Assembly (NCBI RefSeq): GCF_014207965.1
Contig: NZ_JACHLM010000002.1
Coordinates: forward strand, 62,001-126,000
From: Brevundimonas bullata
Lineage (GTDB): Bacteria; Pseudomonadota; Alphaproteobacteria; Caulobacterales; Caulobacteraceae
Length of the DNA stretch: 64,000 bases
Direction of reading: 5' to 3'
Numbering within the stretch: position 1 is the stretch's first letter; the number at the start of each line of letters is the position of its first letter. This document shows positions 18,236 through 26,933 of this stretch, piece after piece. Both the position numbers and the translations under genes were made by a program. The notes beneath the pieces were generated by a model. It was not told where the DNA came from. It searched no databases and saw nothing but the letters and a program-made list of their open reading frames with translations.

Positions 18236-20803
18236 CTAGCCCAGGTCGCCGATGGCGGCGTCCAGCAGCATGAAGGCGCGGCCCTCGTCGGTGGCCAGAC
18301 GGCCCTGCACATTATGGACGTCGCCGTGACGGGCGTGATCCGCCATTTCATGGGCGAAGGCGCGGACATAGGCGTCGGCGTCGGCGCGCAGTTCGGCGTC
18401 GGCCAGGATGCGGCGCGAGACGCTGCGAACGGCGGCGGGGGCGACGCGGCGCACGATCTGACGGGCGCGGTCCGGGTCCTGGGCCGAAAGGGCGCGAGCG
18501 GCTTCCTCGATGCGGGCGCGGGGCAGCAGGGCGTTGGGATCGACTCCCATGCGGCGGATGGCGGCGGTCACGCGGTTGGCCAGGGCGGCGGCGTCGACCG
18601 GCGCAGAGAAAGGCGCGTCCAGTTCCAACGGCGCTTCATAGGCGTCCTGATCGTGGTCGCTGGCCAGATCGCTCCAGTCCAGGACTTCATCCTTGGCGGG
18701 AGCCAGGGGGGCAGTTTCATCACCGGTCGGTTCAAGGCGCAGGCGACCACGCAGGCCAAAGCCGCGCTCCTCGGCACGCTTGGCGGCGGGTTCGGGCTTC
18801 GACTCCGGCTTCGGCTCGACAGGACGCGCCTTGTAGCGCGGCGTCTCGGGCGCTGGGGTGGACAACAGCGGCTCGCGACGGCGACCGTTCGCGCCCTCGC
18901 CCGAAACCACGCCCATGACGCGGACCGTTTCGGTCAGCATCTCGTAGTTGCGGCGCACCCGCTCCTGGAAGCCGGCCTCGAGAGCCACAGTGTCGTCGGC
19001 GGCTTTCTTCGACGCGGCCGAAAGGGCGGCCAGACCGTCCTCGACCGAGGCGCGCACGGCGTCGACGCGGGCGGCGGCTTCTTGCGGCAGGCGGCTGGCG
19101 CGGTCGTCCATCCCGGCGACGGCGGTCTCGACCTGGGCCAGGGCGGCGGTCATCCGGTGCAGGGTGCCTTCCAGACGCTCGATGACCTTTTCGCCGGTCA
19201 GATCGACCATGTCGGCGGTCTGGTTGACGATCTTGCGCGCGCCGTCGATGCGGGCTTCGGCGGCTTCATCGGCTTTCTGGGCGGCGTCGAACAGGGACTC
19301 GCCCAGACGGTCTGCGCGGATCTGGGCCTGTTCTATGGCGGCGGCGGCGGCGGCGCGCTGATCTTCGGCGGTGGCTTGCAGGGCCGAGAGGGCGCGACGG
19401 GTTTCCTCGACCAGCAGGTCGCGGGCTTCGGCGGCCAGGGCTTCGAAGCGGTCCAGCGCCAGCTTGGTGGCGTGGTCGAAGCCGTCGGCCTCGCGCTGCG
19501 ACAGGTCCACCAGGGCGCGGAACTGATCGGCGGCGGCCTCGATCTGGGCCTTCATGGCCTCGCTCACATCGCCGGTCGTCTGGCTGAGTTCGCCGGCGGC
19601 TGTGCGGGTCAGGGACAGTTGCTCGGTGAACCGGGCGCGCTGGCTCTCGATCTGGGCCGAGAAGTCTTCCTGATCGGTGCGCAGGGCGTAGGCGGCGGTG
19701 ACGAGCGAGGCGCGCTGCTGGCTCAGGCCTTCCTCAACCGACTGAATCTGCTCGGCGACGCCGGTCCCGGCGGTTTCCAGACGCAGGGTCTGGCGAGCCA
19801 GGTCGTCGGCGGCGGCGCGAGCGGCGTCCTGGGCTTCATTGGCGGCGGCGGCCAGATCGGCGGCGCGGGCGGCCAGGGCGGCCTCGGCTTCGCGCAACTG
19901 GGTCTGTGCCAGGTCCGAGGCGTCCACCACCATGCGCGACTGGCGCTCGACGGCGTCGACCACGCCGGCAGCCTGACTGTCCAGTTGAACGCCGAGGGCG
20001 CCCATCTGTTCACGCTCGCGGCCCAACTGATCGCTCAGACGACGGGCCATGCGACCGGCGCCGTCGGCGGCTTCGTTCAGGCGGACGGTTTCCTCGACCA
20101 GGGCTTCGCGCAGCAGGGCCATGTCGTTACGGGCGCGCTCTGCGGCAAGCGCCGCCTGATCAATGTCGCCGCGCAGGGCCGTCAGCACCTGACCGGTTTG
20201 ATGAGCGGCAAGCGCCGTCGGGCCGACCATGGCCTCGGCCATGTCGCGGGCGCGGCGGGTCTCGAGCGCCAGATTGGCGCCTTGACGGACAGCATGGGCC
20301 AACATGATCGCCAGACCCGCAGGGGCCAGGGCGATCAGGGCGTAAACGGCCAGTCGCAGGGGCTCCAGCTGAACGGCGCCCGATCCGAACTCATAGGCGA
20401 ACCAGGAGGCGACGCCGCCGATCCACAGGGCCGAGGCTATGCCGGCGATCAGATAGGCGTTGCCGCCGGGCTTCTGAGCGGGCGCGCGCCGCGCGGCGAT
20501 CGGGGCCGAGACTGTAGCAGGCGGCGGCGCTTCGTCGACGACGGCGGGGGGCGCATCGGCCGAAACGGCGAATGGGGGCAGGTCGGACGCGGGCTGGGCG
20601 TGCAGGGCGGCTGCGCGCTCCTCGGCCAGCCGCTGTTCCTCCAGCAGCCGCCGACGGCGGCGTTCGGACATCGGCTTCTCAGACAGGGGGGCGCGATCAA
20701 GCGCCAGCGCATCGTCGGGCGTGACGACGGAGGCGGAGTCGTCATGACCCTCGCCCGGTTCCGGGTCGGAGAGGTTGAGCGGCGGCCGATGGCTGGACTT
20801 CAT
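18236..20803 (-). CDS. tipN: TipN-like cell-polarity protein
   Basis: An 855-residue protein with the TipN architecture: a ~110-residue cytoplasmic Pro/Arg-rich N-terminus, two transmembrane segments (about 116-139 and 150-171), then a ~500-residue Ala/Glu-rich coiled coil, and a C-terminal region with a conserved-looking helical domain (VTAAIRRMGVDPNALL, later IVRRVAPAAVRSVSRRIL). In Caulobacter crescentus TipN (~890 residues) marks the new pole, orients flagellum placement and helps ParA-driven chromosome segregation. Assignment rests on architecture, length and lineage; pure coiled-coil similarity is weak evidence. A GANTC (CcrM) site lies ~105 bp upstream at 20907-20911. Confidence 0.8.
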   Translation of the reverse strand: MKSSHRPPLNLSDPEPGEGHDDSASVVTPDDALALDRAPLSEKPMSERRRRRLLEEQRLAEERAAALHAQPASDLPPFAVSADAPPAVVDEAPPPATVSAPIAARRAPAQKPGGNAYLIAGIASALWIGGVASWFAYEFGSGAVQLEPLRLAVYALIALAPAGLAIMLAHAVRQGANLALETRRARDMAEAMVGPTALAAHQTGQVLTALRGDIDQAALAAERARNDMALLREALVEETVRLNEAADGAGRMARRLSDQLGREREQMGALGVQLDSQAAGVVDAVERQSRMVVDASDLAQTQLREAEAALAARAADLAAAANEAQDAARAAADDLARQTLRLETAGTGVAEQIQSVEEGLSQQRASLVTAAYALRTDQEDFSAQIESQRARFTEQLSLTRTAAGELSQTTGDVSEAMKAQIEAAADQFRALVDLSQREADGFDHATKLALDRFEALAAEARDLLVEETRRALSALQATAEDQRAAAAAAIEQAQIRADRLGESLFDAAQKADEAAEARIDGARKIVNQTADMVDLTGEKVIERLEGTLHRMTAALAQVETAVAGMDDRASRLPQEAAARVDAVRASVEDGLAALSAASKKAADDTVALEAGFQERVRRNYEMLTETVRVMGVVSGEGANGRRREPLLSTPAPETPRYKARPVEPKPESKPEPAAKRAEERGFGLRGRLRLEPTGDETAPLAPAKDEVLDWSDLASDHDQDAYEAPLELDAPFSAPVDAAALANRVTAAIRRMGVDPNALLPRARIEEAARALSAQDPDRARQIVRRVAPAAVRSVSRRILADAELRADADAYVRAFAHEMADHARHGDVHNVQGRLATDEGRAFMLLDAAIGDLG

Positions 20804-20950
20804 GGGGCGTCGATCTCGATCACTATTCGCCGGAAACGCGGCGAGGGCGCGCGGAGGGTTTGAACCCTAGCGGCTCGATCCGGCTGCGCAAAGGCTCGGG
20901 CAGAGGGATTCAGTGGGAAGATTGGGAAGATCGCCGCGGAAAACGCGGTG

Positions 20951-21130
20951 TCAGCAGTCGCGAGGCGCGGCGACGGCGATGGCGCCAGCGGGCTTGTCCT
21001 TGCAGTCCTGCACGCGCTGGATCTCACGATCAGCGTGGCGCGGGGCGTGCAGATCGACGCCAAACTGCGACAACGCCGCCGCAGCGAGCATCGCAATCAG
21101 TCCAGCCAGCATGTCCAGCAGCATTTGCAT
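20951..21130 (-). CDS. Small hypothetical protein with N-terminal membrane/signal segment (59 aa)
   Basis: A 59-residue frame upstream of tipN on the same strand. It opens with a hydrophobic helix (MLLDMLAGLIAMLAAAAL) and continues SQFGVDLHAPRHADREIQRV, then an ordered polar tail with DCKDKPAGAIAVAAPRDC. The hydrophobic-then-polar layout and two C-terminal cysteines look like a genuine small exported or anchored protein rather than chance. Starts at ATG 21130 (or 21124); no strong SD. The stop is 147 bp before the tipN start. Confidence 0.5.
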   Translation of the reverse strand: MQMLLDMLAGLIAMLAAAALSQFGVDLHAPRHADREIQRVQDCKDKPAGAIAVAAPRDC

Positions 21131-21284
21131 GGTCGGCGTTATGGCAGACGCAGGGCGGATTTACAATGAGGCGGCAATATGAAGCGGGGCTGTAGAGCCT
21201 CGACTTGGAACGAAAACCCTCGGAGCGTCACTGTAACGTCAAGCGCGTGGCGGATCGTCACGCGAATCAGACAGCTAAGGCCGT

Positions 21285-22763
21285 ATGCACGATCAGGGCG
21301 ACACCTATGAAGGCAGCTTGCTCGACCCCGGGCGTGACTGCTGGCGCGTGGACATGGCGCATCGTTTTACGCCCCTGATGGAGAATAATGCCTACTTCGA
21401 CGCCCTGGCTTCGGCGCTGAAGAAGGCGAAAACCTCAATCGTCGTCCTGGGCTGGCAGTTCGACCCCAGGACGCGGCTGGACCCGGAATCCCCTCTGACC
21501 GACCGTCGCGGCGAGATCGGTCATCAGTTGCGGATGCTGGTGCGCGAAAAGCCCGATCTGGACGTGCGGCTGCTGATCTGGAAGTCGCCGCTGCTGATCG
21601 CCGCCTCGCAGGGTTTCTATCCCCACAAGGCGCAGCGCTGGTTCAGAAAGCGGACGGTCGAGTTCCGCCTCGATCAGCCCGGCATCCTTGGGGCTTGCCA
21701 CCATCAGAAGGTGGTTATCATTGACGACAAGGTGGCCTTCTGCGGCGGTGGCGACATCGCCACGGATCGCTGGGACACGGCTGAGCACCTCGACAATGAT
21801 CCGCGCCGCTGCCAGCCCTCGGGCCTGTTCAGCGCGCCCCGGCACGAGGTCATGTGCGTGATGGACGGCCCGGCGGCCAAGGCGCTGGGCGATCTGGCGC
21901 GCGAGCGTTGGTATCGCGCCACATGGGAACGCACCGTGCCGGAAGAAGTGGCGGGCGATCCGTGGCCCGACGGGGTCGAGCCGGCCCTGACGGACGTGCC
22001 TGTCGGCATCGCCCGCACAGAACCGCGCGTCCGCGGACGGCCCGAGGTGCGCGAGAACGAGGCCCTGCATCTGGAATCCATCCGCCGGGCCAAGCGACTG
22101 ATCTATCTGGAGAACCAGTATTTCACCTCGCCGATCATCGCCGCCGCCCTGGCCGAGCGCCTGGCAGAGCCTGATGGACCTGAGATCGTGCTGGTCTCGA
22201 CCGGGCGCAGTCCCAGCTGGTTCGACGGCCTGACCATGGACACAGCCCGCGCCGAGGTCCTGTACCGACTGGAACAGGCCGACGCCTACAATCGCTTCAG
22301 CGCCTTCAGTCCCAGGACGGCGGAGGGCGACCGCATCATCGTCCACGCCAAGGTGTCGATCATCGACGACCAGTTGCTGCGGATCGGCTCGACCAATCTG
22401 AACAACCGCTCGCAGGGGCTGGACACCGAATGCGACGTCGCCGTCGAACCGACGACGGACGAGGGACGGGAGGTGGTGCGGCGGTTCCGTCAGCGCTCCC
22501 TGGGGCATTTTATCGGGGTGTCGGGCGACACCTTCGCTCAGGCCGAGGCCATCATGGGCTCGGTGGGGCAGGCCATCATGACCTTCGGCTCCGAGCGCAT
22601 GAGCCTGCTGGGATCGACCCTGCCCTCGCCGATAGAGCGCCTGTTCGCCGAATGGCAGCTGGGCGATCCCATGTCGTCAATGGACGCCTGGCGGCCATGG
22701 AAACGGCTGAACCGTACGCACCGCACCCGGCCCCGTTCGGAAGGCGGTCAGGCCCCGGGCTGA
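21285..22763 (+). CDS. Phospholipase D-like protein, cardiolipin synthase type
   Basis: A 492-residue protein with two HKD motifs: HHQKVVIIDDK in the first half and HAKVSIIDDQLLRIGSTNLNNR in the second. These form the paired active site of the PLD superfamily. No N-terminal transmembrane segments are visible, unlike ClsA, so it is closer to the soluble VTC-type PLD/ClsC-like group; phosphatidyl transfer to make cardiolipin is the likely but not proven reaction. SD AAGG precedes the ATG. The 3' end overlaps the convergent EEP gene by 16 bp. Confidence 0.82.
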   Translation: MHDQGDTYEGSLLDPGRDCWRVDMAHRFTPLMENNAYFDALASALKKAKTSIVVLGWQFDPRTRLDPESPLTDRRGEIGHQLRMLVREKPDLDVRLLIWKSPLLIAASQGFYPHKAQRWFRKRTVEFRLDQPGILGACHHQKVVIIDDKVAFCGGGDIATDRWDTAEHLDNDPRRCQPSGLFSAPRHEVMCVMDGPAAKALGDLARERWYRATWERTVPEEVAGDPWPDGVEPALTDVPVGIARTEPRVRGRPEVRENEALHLESIRRAKRLIYLENQYFTSPIIAAALAERLAEPDGPEIVLVSTGRSPSWFDGLTMDTARAEVLYRLEQADAYNRFSAFSPRTAEGDRIIVHAKVSIIDDQLLRIGSTNLNNRSQGLDTECDVAVEPTTDEGREVVRRFRQRSLGHFIGVSGDTFAQAEAIMGSVGQAIMTFGSERMSLLGSTLPSPIERLFAEWQLGDPMSSMDAWRPWKRLNRTHRTRPRSEGGQAPG

Positions 22764-23494
22764 TCCCGGAACTCGAAGTCGATGGCCAGCGGCAGGTGAT
22801 CGGACGCGGACCGCGCCAGGGGATGCAGCGGCGTCATGGCCCCCGTCACCCGGATCTCGGGGCTGACGAAGCAGTGGTCGATGCGGATGGCCGGGAAGCT
22901 GGAGGGGAAGGTCTTCACCGAGGGCTTCAGCCCCAGTTCGCGCTGGGCGTCGGCCAGTCGTCGCGTCAGGGCTTGATAGGGACGGGTGATGGAGGTGGCG
23001 TTGAAGTCGCCTGTCAGCAGCGTCGGTCCGGTGCAGCGGGGATCGCCCAGCCAGTCCGGCCCGACCAGGGCCGCCGCCTGCATCCGCTGCTCGCGCGGCA
23101 CCAGGCCGAAATGGGTGTTGAAGACGTTCAGGATGGTCCCGTTGAAGTCGATGGCCGACCACAGGGCCCCGCGCGGTTCCAGACCACGAAGGTTGGGCAG
23201 GGTCGGCAGGGCGCCGGCTCGCATCAGGCGTTCCGGGTGCGGGGTCAGGATGGCGTCGCCGTACAGCTCCGCCTCGACCTGCATGGCCGGATGAAAGCGG
23301 AAGCTCATCGATAGAAGTTCGGCGATGGCGCTGGCCTGATCGACGCCGTCGGTGCGGGCGCGGCCGACGTCCAGTTCCTGCAGACAGACGATGTCCGGTT
23401 CCAGTTCGGCGATCACGGCGGCGACGCGCGCCACGTCCAGCTTGCGGTCGACGCCGACGCAGCGGTGCACATTATAGGTGACGAGTCTGGGCAT
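22748..23494 (-). CDS. Endonuclease/exonuclease/phosphatase (EEP) family hydrolase
   Basis: A 248-residue metal-dependent phosphoesterase. The motifs occur in order: TYNVHRC (Asn), CLQELDV (metal-binding Glu), LTGDFNAT (catalytic Asp/Asn) and SDHLPLAIDF (Asp-His). Adjacent to a PLD-type cardiolipin synthase, it recalls the E. coli clsB-ybhP pairing, in which an EEP protein sits beside a cardiolipin synthase; a phospholipid-related substrate is therefore an inference from context. No signal peptide. Confidence 0.85.
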   Translation of the reverse strand: MPRLVTYNVHRCVGVDRKLDVARVAAVIAELEPDIVCLQELDVGRARTDGVDQASAIAELLSMSFRFHPAMQVEAELYGDAILTPHPERLMRAGALPTLPNLRGLEPRGALWSAIDFNGTILNVFNTHFGLVPREQRMQAAALVGPDWLGDPRCTGPTLLTGDFNATSITRPYQALTRRLADAQRELGLKPSVKTFPSSFPAIRIDHCFVSPEIRVTGAMTPLHPLARSASDHLPLAIDFEFRDQPGA

Positions 23495-23538
23495 GGGTCC
23501 TTATAGGCGCGGTCGATCCCGCAGCCTGTCTATCCGCT

Positions 23539-24243
23539 CTAGATGACAACCAGACGGTCGGGGACCTCGTTGATATCAGCGGATCGCGGCGGAAACTGTT
23601 CCGCCAGCACATTTCCGCACAGGGCGATGGCCTGTTGCATCCCCTCGACCGGCTGATTGCGGCGCAGACCCTCGGTGAGGGCGGCGACGGCGTCGGCCCA
23701 GACCTCGGGACTGACGCAGGCGTGGATGCCTTCGTCGGCGATGACCTCGACCTGATGATCGGCCAGGGCGGCGAAGATCAGCACCCCGGTCCGCGCTTCG
23801 GTGACGTGGAGGCCGTGGGCCAGGAACTGTTGCATGGCCGCGCGACGCACGCGGGTGCGGCGCAGGGGGGCGGGGGTCAGCAGCCGCCGCACCGCCGGGA
23901 TCAGGCTCAGCAGAAAGACGCCGAGGAAGACCGCCGCCTGCACCAGGGCATAGGCGGCCAGAGCCTGTCCGATCTCGGCGTCGCGCGCGGCGGCGTGGGC
24001 TGCCTGCCAGTCGGCGCTGCCGAGGTTGCTGAGATTGGGCAGCCAGTGGGCGCCGAAGCCCAGCGGGATCAGGGTCAGAGGCAGCAGCAGGGCCGCCGCC
24101 GCAGCCCAGGCCAGGCTGACGTCGCGATAGGAGGATACCTGCCGCGCCACGACGCAGAAGATTTCGCCCGAGGTGTTTTCCTCGGCGCGGGCGATGGCCT
24201 CGGCCACCTGCGCGTGGTCCTGCTGAGTGAACTGCATCACCAT
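23539..24243 (-). CDS. TPM domain-containing membrane protein
   Basis: A 234-residue protein with an N-terminal TPM-type domain start ([23 protein letters not shown]), two transmembrane segments ([18 protein letters not shown] and [18 protein letters not shown]), and the rest of the TPM domain after them ([23 protein letters not shown]). TPM (YgcG/Psb32/MOLO1) domains are of poorly known biochemical function. Last gene of a lemA-TPM-TPM operon; its ATG overlaps the upstream stop by 7 bp. Confidence 0.8.
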   Translation of the reverse strand: MVMQFTQQDHAQVAEAIARAEENTSGEIFCVVARQVSSYRDVSLAWAAAAALLLPLTLIPLGFGAHWLPNLSNLGSADWQAAHAAARDAEIGQALAAYALVQAAVFLGVFLLSLIPAVRRLLTPAPLRRTRVRRAAMQQFLAHGLHVTEARTGVLIFAALADHQVEVIADEGIHACVSPEVWADAVAALTEGLRRNQPVEGMQQAIALCGNVLAEQFPPRSADINEVPDRLVVI

Positions 24244-25106
24244 CCCCCCGAGGCGCCGCCGCCGCCGAAGCCGCCGCCGCCCCCGCCAAATCCGCCGCCG
24301 CCTCCACCGAAGCCGCCACCGCCGCCCCAGCCGCCGCGTCCGCCGCCGCGACCCTGGTTCTTCAGCGCCTCGCTGGCGGCCCAGATCAGGATGGGGGTCA
24401 GGCCGTCGCCTTTGCCGCCTCCGCGCCCGCCACGTCGACGCCGTCCGCCCGCCGCCGCCCCGACCAGGCTGATGAACAGGAAGAAGAAGATCAGGAAGAT
24501 GATGATGGCGGGCAGAATCGGCGCCTCGCGCTCGCTCGCGGCGGTCTTGGCCTCGGCCGCGCGGGCCTGAGCCTCGGCGGGATCGGCGGTCAACTGGGCG
24601 ATGATGGCGTCGGTCCCGGCGATGATGCCGGCGGCATAGTCGCCCGTGCGGAAGGCCGGCAGGATGTCGTCGCGGATGATCATGGACGAACAGGCGTCGG
24701 TCAGCACGCCCTCCAGCCCATAACCGACCTCGATGCGCACCTTGCGCTCGTTCGGCGCGACGATCAGCAGGGCACCGCCGTCGTTTTCCTTCTGCCCGAT
24801 GCCCCAGTGACGACCCAGCTGATAGCCGAAGTCCTCGATCTCCTGATCCTGAAGCGAAGGCAGGGTGACGACGACCAGTTGATCTCCGGTCTGCTGTTCC
24901 AGCGTGGCCAGCTTGTCGGTCAGGGCCTGTTCCTGTTGCGGCGTCAGCAGCTGGGCGTCGTCAACCACCCGCCCGGTCAGGGTAGGGAAGTTGATCTCGG
25001 CGGCGAAGGCGGGCAGCGCCGCCAGCCACAGGACAAGGCCGAGCAGCAGCGCCGGGATCAGGCCCGGCGCTCGCCTGTCCCTCGCAATGAGGGCGGAGGG
25101 GGTCAT
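24237..25106 (-). CDS. TPM domain protein, YgcG family, with Gly-rich C-terminus
   Basis: A 289-residue exported membrane protein: signal peptide ([20 protein letters not shown]), a periplasmic TPM domain (residues ~35-180, with [46 protein letters not shown]), a transmembrane helix ([18 protein letters not shown]) and a C-terminal tail made of glycine tracts with interspersed Phe and Trp. The Gly-rich tail is typical of the family. The GGN repeats on DNA make the region 24240-24340 highly repetitive. The operon order suggests it works with the LemA protein. Confidence 0.88.
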   Translation of the reverse strand: MTPSALIARDRRAPGLIPALLLGLVLWLAALPAFAAEINFPTLTGRVVDDAQLLTPQQEQALTDKLATLEQQTGDQLVVVTLPSLQDQEIEDFGYQLGRHWGIGQKENDGGALLIVAPNERKVRIEVGYGLEGVLTDACSSMIIRDDILPAFRTGDYAAGIIAGTDAIIAQLTADPAEAQARAAEAKTAASEREAPILPAIIIFLIFFFLFISLVGAAAGGRRRRGGRGGGKGDGLTPILIWAASEALKNQGRGGGRGGWGGGGGFGGGGGGFGGGGGGFGGGGASGGW

Positions 25107-25116
25107 GACGGGCTGA

Positions 25117-25821
25117 CTACGCCGCCGGAGCCGGGGCTGCGGCAGGCGGCGTGGAACCGGGAGCGGCCCCCGGCGTGGTCGCGGGCGCGCCGCCACCCGG
25201 TTGGGCGCCGGGAACGCCGAGGTTGAAGTTCACGGTCGGGGCGCTCTGGGCCTCGGCGGTGGCGGTGAACAGCTGCATGGGCTTGGAGCCGCCATGCAGG
25301 GTCTTGGCCCAGATAACGGTCGGGAAGGTGCGCAAGGTCGTGTTGTAGTCGCGCACGGCCTCATTGTAGTCGCGGCGCGCGACGGCGATGCGGTTCTCGG
25401 TGCCTTCCAGTTGCGATTGCAGGGTCAGGAAGTTCTGATTGGCCTGAAGTTGGGGATAGGCCTCGACCGTCACCAGCAGTCGCGACAGGGCGCTGGACAG
25501 CTCGCCTTGCGCCTGCTGGTACTGCTGGAAGGCGGCCGGGTCGTCCAGCTTGGAGGCGTCGATGTTGACGCTGGTGGCCTTGGCGCGAGCCTCGATCACC
25601 TGGGTCAGGGTGGTGCGTTCCTGAATGGCCGCGCCCTGAACGGTGGCGACCAGATTCGGCACCAGATCGGCCCGGCGTTGATACTGGCTCTGGACGTCGG
25701 CCCAGGCGGCCTCGGCCCGCTCCTGCTTGGTCGGAATGGTGTTGTAGCCGCAACCCGCCACGGCGGGCGTCAGGACGACGACGGCGGCGACGGCCGCGAG
25801 ACGGGGCGAGAATCCAGCCAT
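25117..25821 (-). CDS. lemA: LemA family protein, lipoprotein signal
   Basis: A 234-residue protein with an N-terminal lipoprotein-like signal (AAVVVLTPAVAGCG) and the LemA helical domain: WADVQSQYQRRADLVPNLVATVQG, QANQNFLTLQSQLEGTENRIAVARRDYNEAV. The C-terminal ~45 residues are Gly/Pro/Ala-rich. LemA proteins commonly pair with TPM proteins, as here, in membrane-linked modules of unknown activity. The ATG at 25821 has an excellent GGAGGAAC SD and heads the three-gene operon. Confidence 0.9.
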   Translation of the reverse strand: MAGFSPRLAAVAAVVVLTPAVAGCGYNTIPTKQERAEAAWADVQSQYQRRADLVPNLVATVQGAAIQERTTLTQVIEARAKATSVNIDASKLDDPAAFQQYQQAQGELSSALSRLLVTVEAYPQLQANQNFLTLQSQLEGTENRIAVARRDYNEAVRDYNTTLRTFPTVIWAKTLHGGSKPMQLFTATAEAQSAPTVNFNLGVPGAQPGGGAPATTPGAAPGSTPPAAAPAPAA

Positions 25822-25915
25822 GAAGTTCCTCCGGGCGGTCCTGATGACCACTGATCCGGTAAAGACTATCGGAGCGGAAAGGCTCCGCTTCAAGGCTGGA
25901 TTTTTCGGCGGAGCT

Positions 25916-26839
25916 CTAGCTGTTCAGGTCGTCCGGCGTGACGCCGACCGAGCGGCAGGCGGCGGTGTAGGTGTTGGCCAGCAGACAGGCGATGGTCATG
26001 GGACCGACGCCGCCCGGGACGGGGGTGATGCGGCCGGCGACCTCGACCGCCTCAGCGAAGTCCACGTCGCCGACGACGCGGGTCTTGCCCTCGGCGGCCT
26101 TGACCGGGTCCTTGGAGGGGACGCGGTTGATGCCCACGTCGATGACGGTGGCGCCCGGTTTGATCCAGTCGCCTTTGATCATTTCCGGGCGGCCCACGGC
26201 GGCGACCAGAATGTCGGCGGTGCGGCACAGGGCGGGCAGGTCGCGGGTGCGCGAGTGGGCGATGGTGACGGTGCAGCTTTCGCCCAGCAGCAGTTGCGCC
26301 ATCGGCTTGCCGACGATGTTGGAGCGGCCGACGATGACGGCGTTCAGGCCCGACAGGTCGCCCAGCTGATCCTTCAGCATCATTAGGCTGCCCAGCGGCG
26401 TGCAGGGGATCATGCCGGGCAGGCCGACCGCCAGACGCCCGACGTTGACGACGTGGAAGCCGTCCACGTCCTTGTCCGGGTCGATGGCGTCCAGAACCGC
26501 CGCCGAATCAATATGCTTGGGCAGGGGCAGCTGCACCAGAATGCCGTGGATGCCCGCGTCGGCGTTCAGCGCCGCGATCAGGGCCAGTAGCTCTTCTTGT
26601 GTCGTGGTGTCGGGCAGGCGGTGGGTGTCGGACCGCATCCCGGCCTTCTGCGTCGTCTCGCCCTTGTTACGGACGTAGATCTGGCTGGCGGGATCCTCGC
26701 CCACGATGACCACGGCCAGACCCGGCTTGACCCCGTGGGTAGCTTCCAGCCGCGCGGCGGCGGCGGCGACGCGCTCGACCAGGGTCTGCGAGAAGGCCTT
26801 GCCGTCGATGAGCGAGGCGCGGGCGGGTTCGTCAGCCAT
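25916..26839 (-). CDS. folD: Bifunctional methylenetetrahydrofolate dehydrogenase/cyclohydrolase FolD
   Basis: A 307-residue cytosolic enzyme interconverting 5,10-methylene-, methenyl- and 10-formyl-tetrahydrofolate with NADP. Signatures: [14 protein letters not shown] with catalytic Lys, [26 protein letters not shown] (cofactor loop) and [11 protein letters not shown] near the end. Standard length. I use the ATG at 26839 (GGAG 9 nt upstream); an in-frame ATG lies 12 bp further upstream. Confidence 0.96.
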   Translation of the reverse strand: MADEPARASLIDGKAFSQTLVERVAAAAARLEATHGVKPGLAVVIVGEDPASQIYVRNKGETTQKAGMRSDTHRLPDTTTQEELLALIAALNADAGIHGILVQLPLPKHIDSAAVLDAIDPDKDVDGFHVVNVGRLAVGLPGMIPCTPLGSLMMLKDQLGDLSGLNAVIVGRSNIVGKPMAQLLLGESCTVTIAHSRTRDLPALCRTADILVAAVGRPEMIKGDWIKPGATVIDVGINRVPSKDPVKAAEGKTRVVGDVDFAEAVEVAGRITPVPGGVGPMTIACLLANTYTAACRSVGVTPDDLNS

Positions 26840-26933
26840 GATCGGCTCCATGGGGTCGGGAACGTGAAAGCGTGGGCGCGATTTACAGCCGCTGCGGTTC
26901 GGCGTCTATGATAGCGCCAGCAAAGAGGTTTTC

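Noticed and set aside
18314..20863. An 849-codon open frame antisense to tipN
   Set aside because: High GC keeps the opposite strand open. Its product is a Gly/Gln/Val-rich low-complexity string with no domain, while the minus strand gives a clean TipN architecture.
24240..24345. Apparent short tandem repeat or CRISPR-like array
   Set aside because: It is the codon repeat for the Gly tail of the TPM protein, with no spacers.
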